The translations under genes were made by a program, and so were the position numbers. Below are positions 11,388-21,247 of a stretch of DNA of 31,169 nucleotides, piece after piece. Positions within the stretch are counted from its first letter, which is position 1; every line of letters starts with the position of its first letter. The stretch lies in the NCBI GenBank assembly GCA_001969505.1, contig LSSK01000089.1:1-31169 (forward strand), read 5' to 3'. This stretch comes from Zancudomyces culisetae (taxonomy: Eukaryota; Kickxellomycota; Harpellomycetes; Harpellales; Legeriomycetaceae). The notes beneath the pieces are model-generated. The model searched no databases, was not told where the DNA came from, and saw only the letters and a program-made list of their open reading frames with translations.

Positions 11388-11714
11388 TTTTTTTATTTAA
11401 AAAAAACCTATAATTTGGGGTTTTCCCACTTTACAATTAAATTATTAATACACAACCACGGTGCTAATTCTGTTGTACTAGCTAGTGGTTTGGAAATTTT
11501 TAGCACTTTTATAAAATCGTTAAGTTGTACTATTAAGTGTACTTGATGTTGCAAAATAAAATTATTTTTTTACTATTTGGAAATCGAAATCAAATATAGT
11601 ATAAAAAAAAATTTTTTTTTGTATTGTAGAGAATTTGTAACGATTTAGTTTGAATTGGCATTATAAACTATAAGGAATCTATATAGCACAAAAGGCTAAA
11701 TTATTTTTAAAGCC
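11388..11714. other. GUT2 3' region and promoter of the next gene
   Basis: AT-rich spacer between two same-strand genes. It contains T and A runs after the GUT2 stop, one further AGTGGTT (11484-11490), and TATA-like bases near 11660-11690 before the next ATG. No gene is seen. Confidence 0.6.
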
Positions 11715-12237
11715 ATGGACAAACAAAAAAAGGTTATTGACAGTTTGCTGAAAGAGGCACTGCGCAATGACAAAAAGCACGCAAAAACTAGAGTATCCAA
11801 AACTGCCAGCCAAAAAAAAGGTGAGTATAATTTTCTGAACTTGAACAAAAATGATTAATGCGCCGTCGTACTGCTATCAATTTGGGCACTTGCTGACAAG
11901 AGTACTGGTACCTTTTTATAGCTACAAAAAAAACAAAGTTGAATAAGGGTTTAACTAAAGCCGACAAGACAATGAAAAGAAACATCAAACAGTTGACCAA
12001 AAAAGTCGAGCCCAGCCAGATAGAGTTGGATGCGTTAAAAAAGGTAAGATTTATTTTTTTGCACGATATTTGTTATATTCTATGCTGATTTTCTACGCGA
12101 ACTACCGAATCTTGCCGCTACAGATAAAACTAACAACTTCATATTATGTAAAATAGCTCAGGCAAGTGTTAACCAAGAAGTCTAATGTACATATAAAGGA
12201 GCGAAGAAGCAACTTTGAAGATTACGATTCCGAATAA
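11715..12237 (+). CDS. Small lysine-rich protein, three exons, family not recognised
   Basis: Exons 11715-11820, 11922-12043 and 12157-12237 join in frame to 102 residues. Intron 1 (GTGAGT...TATAG, 101 bp) has a CTGAC branch-like site 28 bases before its acceptor; intron 2 (GTAAGA...AATAG, 113 bp) has ACTAAC. The phase changes (1, then 0) are consistent, and no single exon would stand out alone. The product is about one third Lys plus Arg, starts with a predicted helix (KVIDSLLKEALRND), has a basic middle (KTMKRNIKQLTKK), a second helix and an acidic tail (FEDYDSE). This composition is typical of small nucleolar or ribosome-assembly factors, but I cannot assign a family. It is convergent with the kinase gene that follows. 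Confidence 0.6.
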
Positions 12238-12651
12238 GGCGATTGTATCCACATCCTAAATACTCGCTAGATGGTTGATTTTACCTTCAAGCATTGAAAT
12301 TTTTACAAATACATTGTATTAGAATACAACTTTGCAACTAGACATAGCAGCTTTTCAATGCTATTTGTTCGTAATACTGTACTTTTTTTTTTACTCTACT
12401 ACTTTTATTATTATTGATAATCCACATAAGAAGGGGGAACCTTAGCAATATATCATCACTTTTAGAAAACTAACTTTCTTCAAGTTATCTGTATTTTTTT
12501 ATGTATTATTGCTGCGGATATTTATATGTATATATATATTTATTTATTTTTGAGAAAACGAAGCCCCAACGGAATATTCTAAATTGGTAAACCATAAACA
12601 TAAAAGTCAGTAAGGAGCATAAATGTAAATAGAGCAAACGAAACCTATACA
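12238..12651. other. Convergent 3' spacer
   Basis: This lies between the stop of the small basic gene (+) and the stop of the kinase gene (-). It is AT-rich with T tracts and TATATA-type sequence at about 12526-12545 that suits polyadenylation control for both genes. No gene is seen. Confidence 0.6.
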
Positions 12652-14192
12652 CTAACTAAGGGGCTCTTCGCTATCACTTAAGCGCGATAGGTGCAGGTAG
12701 GCATCTGTTCCATAGTTTTCCATAGATATTATTTTAAGGTCACCACCAAAGTATCTGGCATAAAGCCTACTCAACGGAAGCCCATACCCGTATCCTGCCA
12801 GTGGTGCTTTAAAGTCTGATTTATCAGAAGTATCTTCCAAATCAGGTGCTTCAGCAGTAGTGTACATGTATGTCCAAACTTTGCTCAAGTTACTTCGAGA
12901 GATACCACCTCCTTCATCGGAAATCTTGATCGTGATGTCTTCATTTCCTTCAGCAACTACAATTTTGATGGGTGGGAAGTCTTCAGCATCCTCTCCATAC
13001 AACTCTACTGTTGCACGTAGACTGTTTTTTACGAGTTCAAATACCATGTGGTGTAGGTGGCTTGGAACATACATAAAATTAAGCGTCTTTGGGCAGTGCA
13101 GCTCAACATCTGGGGATTTTGGCATAAAATAGTAGTCCTCGCAAATGTATTTGGCGTTTTCTATTGCTTCTCTAACCACGACTGGCAGTTTTGTTTTTGT
13201 ACAGATTATCCCGACATAATCTTTTGCTTTTACAGGATTGTTGAGTTCAATGTGCTGTCCTATTTATAGCATTTGCGTATATATGCGATAGTTAGTTTGA
13301 TTTAATACCATCAACTTCCTTTAGTCGAATTGAAATTTGCTAAGTCATTCTATATATGTACTAGCTACAATAGCAGCATATACGAAACGTAACTAATAAA
13401 ATGACAGAGCTGGTGTAGTGGCGCCACCGTTGTTTACCTATCAACATTCTAATACCAATCCTGGATAGATAAAAGCGATCCAGAAATCTTTGAATTTCGC
13501 CATCTATGTTTTCGTTATTTGTGGAGTTTTTGTATTCCAAGACGCCTTGTGCAACAGTGGCAACAACCGCATCGTGCCTTCGTTTGATTGAGCTTATTAG
13601 TTTTACAAAGCTGTTATTGTATTCCTTTACTTCTCTAGGGTACTTTATATCTTTTGTATTGTTGTAATACATGCTGGGCATCTCTGCTAGCTCAGAGCCC
13701 GAGCTGACCATCAAGTTTTCACGTGTATCGCACGAATTTGCCATAACAATCTCTTGGATTTTTTGAGGAACTTGGGGAAAGTGGATCAGCTCCTAATGTT
13801 AAGAATTCGCAAATCATGAATATAAATAGGCAATAAAATAAATGCTTCGTTATCCGAGTCTCTGTGTTCGTCTAGAGACAAAAATAATGAAGGAAAAAAA
13901 AATGAAGGAAAGAGGAACTTACATTAAATGATTCAATATACCAGTTTTTCACTCGATTGATGGATTGCATCGTATTGACCTTGGGAATAGTATCCAACTC
14001 AATGACTCGATGAGCTAGCCGAATAGGTAATTCATAGTGCACGAATTGAGAAGCCCTTAGCAGAGCACCTTGATTGGGATTTTGGCCAAATTTGACCATT
14101 TGGTTCAGCGAAACCCCAGTTTGCGGAAGCTTTGCGTAGCTTATAATCTTGTCGGCCAACCCCTTTGGTAAATCTGATAATATATTTTTCAT
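12652..14192 (-). CDS. PKP1: Mitochondrial pyruvate (or branched-chain) dehydrogenase kinase, three exons
   Basis: This kinase family phosphorylates and switches off the E1 subunit of mitochondrial 2-oxoacid dehydrogenases, using a GHKL-type ATPase fold. Exon 1 is 14192-13923, intron 13922-13793 (GTAAGT), exon 2 13792-13438, intron 13437-13260 (GTAAAC, AACTAAC branch), exon 3 13259-12652, giving 410 residues; Saccharomyces Pkp1 is about 394. The N-terminal four-helix domain shows LRASQFVHYELPIRLAHR and FLDRFYLSRIGIRMLIGQH, the second spanning the exon 2/3 join. ATP-site boxes are the N-box FELVKNSLRA (near 282), SDEGGGIS (near 322) and GYGYGLPLSRLYA (near 364), followed by YGTDAYLHLSRL. The ATG at 14192 is the first in frame; no strong presequence is obvious. 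Telling PDK from BCKDK needs a tree; PKP2-like is possible. Confidence 0.94.
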
Positions 14193-15286
14193 TTTGTGTG
14201 GTTGCAAGAAAGAGAGTAAAAAGATGAGTAGGCGACAAGCAGGCCTATGATTTAAATAAATATGTTTATAGGTAATGTAATGGTTAGTGGGTATATTTCG
14301 AGTAATTTATATTATCACTATAATAGAAATTAATTTAATGGGTCTAAAACAACAATTGGTAACTGAAAGAACAAGATTGGAAATGAAATATGTCTGATGG
14401 TTCAGGTGGTTTATTTATCGATGCCCGCTAACTCGACCTAGTCAATTCTCCGCCCATTTTTATTATCAGGCATTTTTTTTTGATATTTTTTTCAGATGGG
14501 TTTAGATTATTCAAATTTTCGTCATGAAGGGGAATGATAGTGATAGCGAGACTTGGAATAAACAGAAAAAATAAAATGGATAAGCGCATTCCAGTTACAG
14601 TATCACGCTCTGAATATGACTATTGTTTTTTATTTGACAGTGCAAACCACAAGTAAAACGCACAACTAATTTTCAACTTTGGACCCGAAAAGTAAAGCAA
14701 ATTTAATGAGTTTACTACACGAACAACTAAAAAGACAGCAGGCTCATTGCTTACCATTAGGACTGCTACCTCTCTCCAAGGTCATGTATATACCATGTAA
14801 CCCTATCTAGCAAATTTTATACCTTTGCCACTGCGGCTATATATACTGATATACTCAGCTCGTCTGAGGTTGACACGTTTACACGATACTAATCTCTGGT
14901 TTTCTCATTATTAGTATTAACATTCAAGTGTTACAAAAGTTGCGAGCCACTAAAATACCACATCCCCCTCCCATAGAATATGAATAAAGTGTAAACTTTT
15001 GTTTTATTTTCACATTTGAGAATGGTCTCTAGTTTGGTGTATTTGTTCGATAAAAAAAAAGTGGAGTGTTTTAAACCAAACAACATCAAAGAAACAGAAA
15101 ATCGTCTCATAATCAGTTTTGCGGTTATCCCAGTATTTCGATGCTGCTCTCACCCAATCCTAAACGCTTTATATTACTGCACTTTCTTTCTGTTATAAAT
15201 TGCCCACTTTTTTTTTGTCTATTTACACCTGTTTGTACCTAATAGAAAATACTGTAAATAAAAGGCACTTGTGTGTGAAGGCGTAA
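14193..15286. other. 1.1 kb spacer upstream of the kinase gene
   Basis: This must hold the kinase promoter (reading left). Short ATG-initiated frames occur on the plus strand at about 14577 (26 codons) and 14706 (34 codons), but neither has a recognised product or a convincing splice donor. No RNA gene was identified. Confidence 0.5.
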
Positions 15287-15514
15287 ATGTTTGAGTACAA
15301 AAGAAACCGGGTCCAATCCCCAGATACTAATCATGGGGCATCTAATGCAAAGCAAAGAACAGCTAAAAAGAAGGATAAAAATTATAGGTATGTGTAATAA
15401 TGTACCGAGATGATGGAAATGTGAGCGAGAGATAGAGATGGAGGTAGAGATGGAGATAGAGAGCTTGAAAAGATGCTAGAAACAATAGCTAGTACAAATA
15501 TGCACAGTGCCTGA
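15287..15514 (+). CDS. Possible 59-residue basic protein, two exons
   Basis: An ATG at 15287 opens a basic frame (FEYKRNRVQS, TAKKKDKNY) that stops quickly if unspliced. A GTATGT donor at 15388 and a GATAG acceptor ending at 15435 (48-bp intron) restore a phase-2 frame to a TGA at 15512-15514, adding RDGGRDGDRELEKML. The end lies three bases from the stop of the leftmost MED1 copy, tail to tail. The intron is very short, lacks a clear branch site and sits in a GAGATG-type simple repeat, so the model is tentative. The family is not recognised. The last 70 or so bases recur just right of the N gap (16568-16637). Confidence 0.3.
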
Positions 15515-16454
15515 TGGCTAACTTAACCACCTGGCTAAAACCACAGATAAATCCTTGGATTGATTCGCTAGTCCAGACAACAAAGATACTAGAGAGCTTT
15601 GCTGCTCCTTTTCTGCAAAGTCTTTCGAAGTGTATCTTACACTTGCAGATATTATCCCATTTAACTCAACGGAAAAGCTCAAGTGTTCTACAAGGACGCA
15701 ACCTTGCGTGGAGCCAATCAACGATACTTTTGTATCCAAGGTAAAGGGTGAGTCCTGGAAGGTCTCGATATCTACAAGATAGCGTGTTGGGGACCCAGAT
15801 AACGACTCAATAGGAACATAGCAACTTGTAAGTAGAGAATTGAATACAAACTGCCTTCGTAGTATCTATCATTTAGATAATATTTTGGTTACAGCACTTC
15901 CAGTAATAAAAAAACAAAGACAGTACTTTTGTGAATATTTTAGTTATAGGGCTTACAGGAACAAACAAGCGCGTTTGGTTGATATCATTAAGCGGAATTC
16001 TTTCAACTAGATATGGTTTTAAACTTGGGTTTCTGCATCTAACCTCTAGATCGGTGTTTGTCTATTCAATATAATTATTATTTTGTTAATTTCGCTGCAA
16101 AAGTAATAAATGAAACGCTGTGTTGATTACCTGTGGCAAATGTTTTATACACCCTAAACTTTCAGTATCAAAGTGCAACGGAATCACTGAATCGGTCAAA
16201 ACTAGTTTTTCAAGCGTGTAATCCGAAATTCTGTTGCCAAACTCATACTTATCTAAATCTACATCTACATCTACATCACTACCACCACTGCTGCTGCTGC
16301 TGCTGCTGCTGCTGGAGAGTGTATGACGCATCGCTGAATTTAACTCTGTGATCGTTTTTTCACAACACCAAAGCTTGGGAATAAGCTTGGCCACTAGTGC
16401 CACATTATCAAAGGTCAACAGTGATGATTTTTTTTCTTTTTCTTTTTCTTTTTC
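15445..16454. repeat. Left copy of a 1,010-bp duplication flanking the gap
   Basis: Matches 16568-17577 at a constant offset of 1,123 with no indel and three differences: 15554 C/T, 15598 C/T and 15715 C/T (right-copy positions 16677, 16721, 16838). It ends exactly where the N run begins. Confidence 0.97.
15518..16454 (-). pseudogene. Partial second copy of the MED1 3' end, probably an assembly artefact
   Basis: It carries the last part of MED1 exon 4 (16454-16131), exon 5 (16061-15957) and exon 6 (15865-15518), all intact, then stops at the gap inside the Lys/Glu repeat. It lacks the N-terminal two thirds and a promoter. Two of its three differences from the right copy change residues (Ser for Asn, Gly for Ser in exon 6). 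It is best read as the other haplotype or an unmerged contig end, not a decayed gene. Confidence 0.8.
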
Positions 16455-16567
16455 NNNNNNNNNNNNNNNNNNNNNNNNNNNNNNNNNNNNNNNNNNNNNN
16501 NNNNNNNNNNNNNNNNNNNNNNNNNNNNNNNNNNNNNNNNNNNNNNNNNNNNNNNNNNNNNNNNNNN
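16455..16567. other. Assembly gap of 113 N
   Basis: A run of undetermined bases. Because both flanks carry the same sequence up to the gap edges, the gap size is probably meaningless and the contigs overlap here. Confidence 0.99.
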
Positions 16568-17577
16568 TAGAGATGGAGATAGAGAGCTTGAAAAGATGCT
16601 AGAAACAATAGCTAGTACAAATATGCACAGTGCCTGATGGCTAACTTAACCACCTGGCTAAAACCACAGATAAATCTTTGGATTGATTCGCTAGTCCAGA
16701 CAACAAAGATACTAGAGAGTTTTGCTGCTCCTTTTCTGCAAAGTCTTTCGAAGTGTATCTTACACTTGCAGATATTATCCCATTTAACTCAACGGAAAAG
16801 CTCAAGTGTTCTACAAGGACGCAACCTTGCGTGGAGCTAATCAACGATACTTTTGTATCCAAGGTAAAGGGTGAGTCCTGGAAGGTCTCGATATCTACAA
16901 GATAGCGTGTTGGGGACCCAGATAACGACTCAATAGGAACATAGCAACTTGTAAGTAGAGAATTGAATACAAACTGCCTTCGTAGTATCTATCATTTAGA
17001 TAATATTTTGGTTACAGCACTTCCAGTAATAAAAAAACAAAGACAGTACTTTTGTGAATATTTTAGTTATAGGGCTTACAGGAACAAACAAGCGCGTTTG
17101 GTTGATATCATTAAGCGGAATTCTTTCAACTAGATATGGTTTTAAACTTGGGTTTCTGCATCTAACCTCTAGATCGGTGTTTGTCTATTCAATATAATTA
17201 TTATTTTGTTAATTTCGCTGCAAAAGTAATAAATGAAACGCTGTGTTGATTACCTGTGGCAAATGTTTTATACACCCTAAACTTTCAGTATCAAAGTGCA
17301 ACGGAATCACTGAATCGGTCAAAACTAGTTTTTCAAGCGTGTAATCCGAAATTCTGTTGCCAAACTCATACTTATCTAAATCTACATCTACATCTACATC
17401 ACTACCACCACTGCTGCTGCTGCTGCTGCTGCTGCTGGAGAGTGTATGACGCATCGCTGAATTTAACTCTGTGATCGTTTTTTCACAACACCAAAGCTTG
17501 GGAATAAGCTTGGCCACTAGTGCCACATTATCAAAGGTCAACAGTGATGATTTTTTTTCTTTTTCTTTTTCTTTTTC
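16568..17577. repeat. Right copy of the 1,010-bp duplication
   Basis: It begins at the first base after the N run and includes the end of the small plus-strand gene and the 3' third of MED1. Beyond 17577 the sequence continues uniquely into the rest of MED1. Confidence 0.97.
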
Positions 17578-19365
17578 CTTTTTCATGTCGTCTTCAGTTA
17601 TTGAATCTATTTCAGGCGCACTTTCAGGAGCAATCTCCATGCTCTGTACTTGTACTTGCTCCTCTTCCTGTTTGATTTTTTCATTATCATCAACATTCAT
17701 GTCCGTACTGTTTATTTGTGAATTTCCCAAATCTACCTGAGTGTCCGTATCTGTCTCAACACCTGTTCCTGTAGCCATCTCAGTATATACACTATCTTTC
17801 ATCTCAGAATTTGTTCCCACAGTATCTTCGGCCCCCTCCTCAACCTTGGCCTCTACACCAGTTTCTACAGCATTTGTATTCCCACCGCTAGCATCCTGAG
17901 TAACGCCATCAGTCTCCTTAGTAGATAAGTCTGGTATTTCATCTACTTCCATTTTGTCTGAATCTAATTTTGAAGATACATCCAATCTTCCCTCCCATAC
18001 GTACCATATCAACTGTGAAAAACGATAACTCCAGTGCTCACTAAGCGAACCTGCGCACAGATCCTCAAATTCTGTCTCTGGAATTGCCTGCCATACTATA
18101 GGCATCATTTGAACCAACATTGTTGCTCCTGGGCGTACACAGTTCGCTATAAGTAGCCCATCTTCCTCGTTTATTCTTTTAATTTTTGCTTCACTCTTAT
18201 TTTGAATCACCTGGTCTAGTTGTTGCGATACCATATCCATCAAAGTAAACAGATCCATCGTTGGGTATTTTGCGTTTAGTTCGTCTAGGTGAGCATAGTA
18301 CTTCAGATTTGTTTGTAGACTATCAAAATCCAACCCTTTGATGTTGGAAGAGAACAGCCGATCCACTCCCTCATTATGTTTAGTTTCAGTTGCATATGAT
18401 ATTGTTATCTTGTCTATCTCCCCCGTACTCTTAAGTACCACCTATAAATGCACTCATTCCACTTATTAACCATTCAATTTTTTCTAGTATAGCTGTAGTT
18501 TTTTATTTTTTGTTCAACTTACATCAAATACAAATATCTTTCCACATATTGTAACAGTCACCCTATCTTCGTCTTTTCTGGTCAAGTCATCTAAGTAATA
18601 ACTCAACCTAAAATAATCATACAGGCCAATAGAACATACACCATCAAATTTAATGCTTTTTCCCCCCTTGCTCATTGAACCACGGTCTATTTGGAAAACA
18701 CCAGAACATATAATATAAATCATATTAGAAAATATTACCCCAGGGTTTCTGAAAGATGCTTTAAATATTCGATCCATAGATTAAGTTTGTCGTCTTCGTT
18801 TTCCTTAAGTCTAGCTTTTATTTTTTCTATTCTTGCCTCAATTAGCACCTGTTTGGTTACCCTTAAATCATGTTGCAAATACACTTCTTGTTGATTTTCG
18901 GTTGAAAACGACTAGTTTAAATATGATTTAAATTACACATGTGTACTGTAAGTATTTCTTTTAAATCATAATCAAATGTTCAGGTGAAAATCCCTATAGT
19001 TCATTGTATGTAATATCCAAAAAAATGCTTCAAGATCCCTAGTAGGATTTGTATTTTACCTTTATAAGCATTTCTAGCTGTTTTGTAAGCTCTTGGCTCC
19101 CAATTTTACCTTGTAAATCATCAATTTCCTTGCCCCGGACATCTGGAACTTGTTCTTGTTGTCCTAGCTGCTCAAGCATTCCTTTGATTTTCACAAGATT
19201 GCTTGTCAGTATATGCTTATCCAAAGCAGTCTTATATGATCCATATATGCTCGCTAATGCTTTTAGGCTCCCCGCTTTTTCAATTTGTGTTTTCAATTCC
19301 TCGTTTGCTTCGACTCCTTGGATCGATTCTTTAAGAACATCCTTATCATTTAGTTCAACCTCCAT
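16641..19365 (-). CDS. MED1: Mediator complex subunit 1, about six exons
   Basis: MED1 is a middle-module subunit of Mediator, linking activators to RNA polymerase II. Exons: 19365-19060, 18911-18739, about 18686-18523, 18441-17254, 17184-17080 and 16988-16641; introns 148, about 52, 81, 69 and 91 bp; roughly 755 residues (Saccharomyces Med1 is 566). The N-terminus is helical and charged. The core reads VTVTICGKIFVFD, then TGEIDKITISYATE, then LQTNLKYYAHLDELNAKYP, in the order of the fungal Med1 domain. A long acidic linker follows, with a Lys/Glu repeat and nine consecutive Ser. The final exon gives ILRRQFVFNSLLTSCYVPIE, like the late Med1 motif. The join of exons 2 and 3 is unsatisfactory: the normal acceptor at 18687 gives a frameshift unless the C6 run at 18662-18667 is one base too long. 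Med1 is poorly conserved, so identity is likely rather than certain. Confidence 0.78.
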
Positions 19366-19859
19366 CGTTACGTTTGACTACCTATGAATAAATATTTCCG
19401 CAAAATATATTTACAGCTATGTAAACCGCTTGCCTCACTTGTTCTTTTAAGTTTATATTTTTATTTATAGTTATACTTTTATTTTTACAGTTTTTCGACA
19501 ATATTGTAAACAAATTGGACGATTTTATTATACTTTATTATATTATATTTGCCATTTATTTGAATTTACTTAAATTAGCAGTTTGCCTGTTTTCGTTGGA
19601 ACATTAAAACTCAAAACCTGTGAAAAAAAAAATTACCACAATCAAATCATAACCATTCAAACCTTTGGATTTGCCTTTCTACATTTGTTTTTGCAGCTTT
19701 TAATTGTAACTTTTTTTTGTTTTTATACTAAGTACAGTATATAGTTGCTACACATCGATCTACTATCTCACACTCCAGAACCGAATCATAATTCGCAGCT
19801 ATTGTTGGCTCTAAAGACGATTATAAACACCTTGCGCTTGTTTCTTTACCCTGCACAGA
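19366..19859. other. Divergent promoter region MED1 / GIR2
   Basis: A 494-bp spacer between two outward-reading genes. It has strongly AT-rich runs (19440-19570) and poly(T) near 19700-19720, typical of shared nucleosome-poor promoters. No gene is seen. Confidence 0.6.
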
Positions 19860-20892
19860 ATGACAGGTAATTAAAATTCTTAAATTCAACCCATACTGGC
19901 TACACCTATACATAATAAGCATTACTTTTTTTCGCTTTGTGATCTGGTGAAAAACAAGTTGTTTAATACGCACTATTAGATTACGAAGAAGAAAAATTAA
20001 ACGAAATCGATGCCTTGAAATCCATTTTTGTGGATGAATTTGTGGGTAAGAATCTCGGGCTAACGAGATATCCAATTTACAGTTCATTCTACAGAAATTA
20101 TATATATATATATATTCGAATTAGAGGATGAAGAGAATGCGGAAAAGTTCTACATAAAGGTATCCAGTGAGGAAACAGATGAATGTGAATATAAAGCTGG
20201 TAAGTTTTGTATACACCACTACATATTTTTTTCAATTATTTTTGTGAGTTTTTGTCCTAAATTGATATTTAATATAGATGTATTGCTGATGGTCACGTAT
20301 ACGCAACAATATCCCGATGAGGCTCCTATTTATGAAGTACTGACCGAGGACGAGGACAGTTGCTTAGATAGCAAGGATTTGAAATATCTGGGCCAACAAC
20401 TAGAGCAAGCTGTAAGGATTATCGACTAATTTTGAGCCACAACTAAGATACCACTGAATTTTTATCTTTTCTTTAAAAACCCATTGAACCGAAAACAATC
20501 CAAGTATGTTTTAACATAAACTACGATTTAAAAACGAATAGATCCTTGATTCACTTGGCATGGCAATGGTATTTACCATGGTTACAGTGCTAAAAGACGA
20601 GCTTATGGATCTACTACGTCGCAAAGAAGAAGAGGGTAAGAAGGCTGAACGTGAGAGGATCGAAAAAGAGATTGAGCTCGAACAACTTAAATTCATTGGA
20701 ACCAAAGTTACTCGCGAAACCTTTATGGAATGGAAAAAGAAATTTGAGAAAGAAATGGCTGAACAGAACAAATCTGGAGTTACTGATACCAGAAAGGTGG
20801 ATTCAAGGAAGAACAAACTTACTGGTAAACAGCTGTTCGAAACAGATAAATCGCTAGCTGCTTCTGATTCTATGTTTTTCGAAGATAATTGA
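19860..20892 (+). CDS. GIR2: RWD-domain protein GIR2 / RWDD1 (DFRP2), five exons
   Basis: Gir2 binds Gcn1 through its RWD domain and partners the GTPase Rbg2 (DRG family) on ribosomes in the cytoplasm, moderating the Gcn2 stress response. Exons 19860-19866, 19980-20045, 20125-20199, 20278-20411 and 20542-20892 give 210 residues, against about 243 in human RWDD1. The first exon is only seven bases (ATG ACA G). Residues 2-110 form the RWD fold: EEEKLNEIDALKSIF, the diagnostic YPDEAP motif, then LGMAMVFTMVTVLKDELMDL. A charged coiled coil follows (RRKEEEGKKAERERIEKE), then the DRG-binding signature GTKVTRETFMEWKKKFEKEM and an acidic tail ending MFFEDN. All four introns have GTAAN donors and phase-consistent joins. 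Confidence 0.95.
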
Positions 20893-21247
20893 ACTTGCTA
20901 TGTGAAAACGTACTTTTTTTCGTATTTTTCTTTGTTGGCTCCTTCCTTATTTTCCCTCTCCCTTGATTATACCTTTTCCAATAGAAATAGCTGGTTTTGT
21001 TTATTTAGCATGTGGATTCTGTGTAAACATCACACTACTTCCCAATACCTTTACCGGGTAACTAGAGAAAAAAACACGCACAAACAGATACACACATACA
21101 ACTACAAGGCGATATTTTTATCGTGATAAAGTTTTACTTGAACCTCTTTCAGCAAGAGAAAAACAATAACACACTTAGCTATAAGTCATAAATAGTAAGA
21201 AAATACAGTCGCATACCACTGCTTTTTCCAGTATCATATTAGACATA
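20893..21247. other. Convergent 3' spacer GIR2 / NDK
   Basis: 355 bp between the two stop codons. It is T-rich near the GIR2 end and CA-rich near 21070-21100. It presumably holds both polyadenylation regions; nothing else is seen. Confidence 0.6.

Noticed and set aside
15301-15320. GGGTCCAATCCCC resembles a tRNA B box
   Set aside because: There is no A box at a suitable distance and no acceptor stem; the bases are read as codons of the small plus-strand frame.
16348-16608. Open frames running through the N gap on both strands
   Set aside because: They consist mostly of undetermined codons and join unrelated flanks. They are products of the gap.
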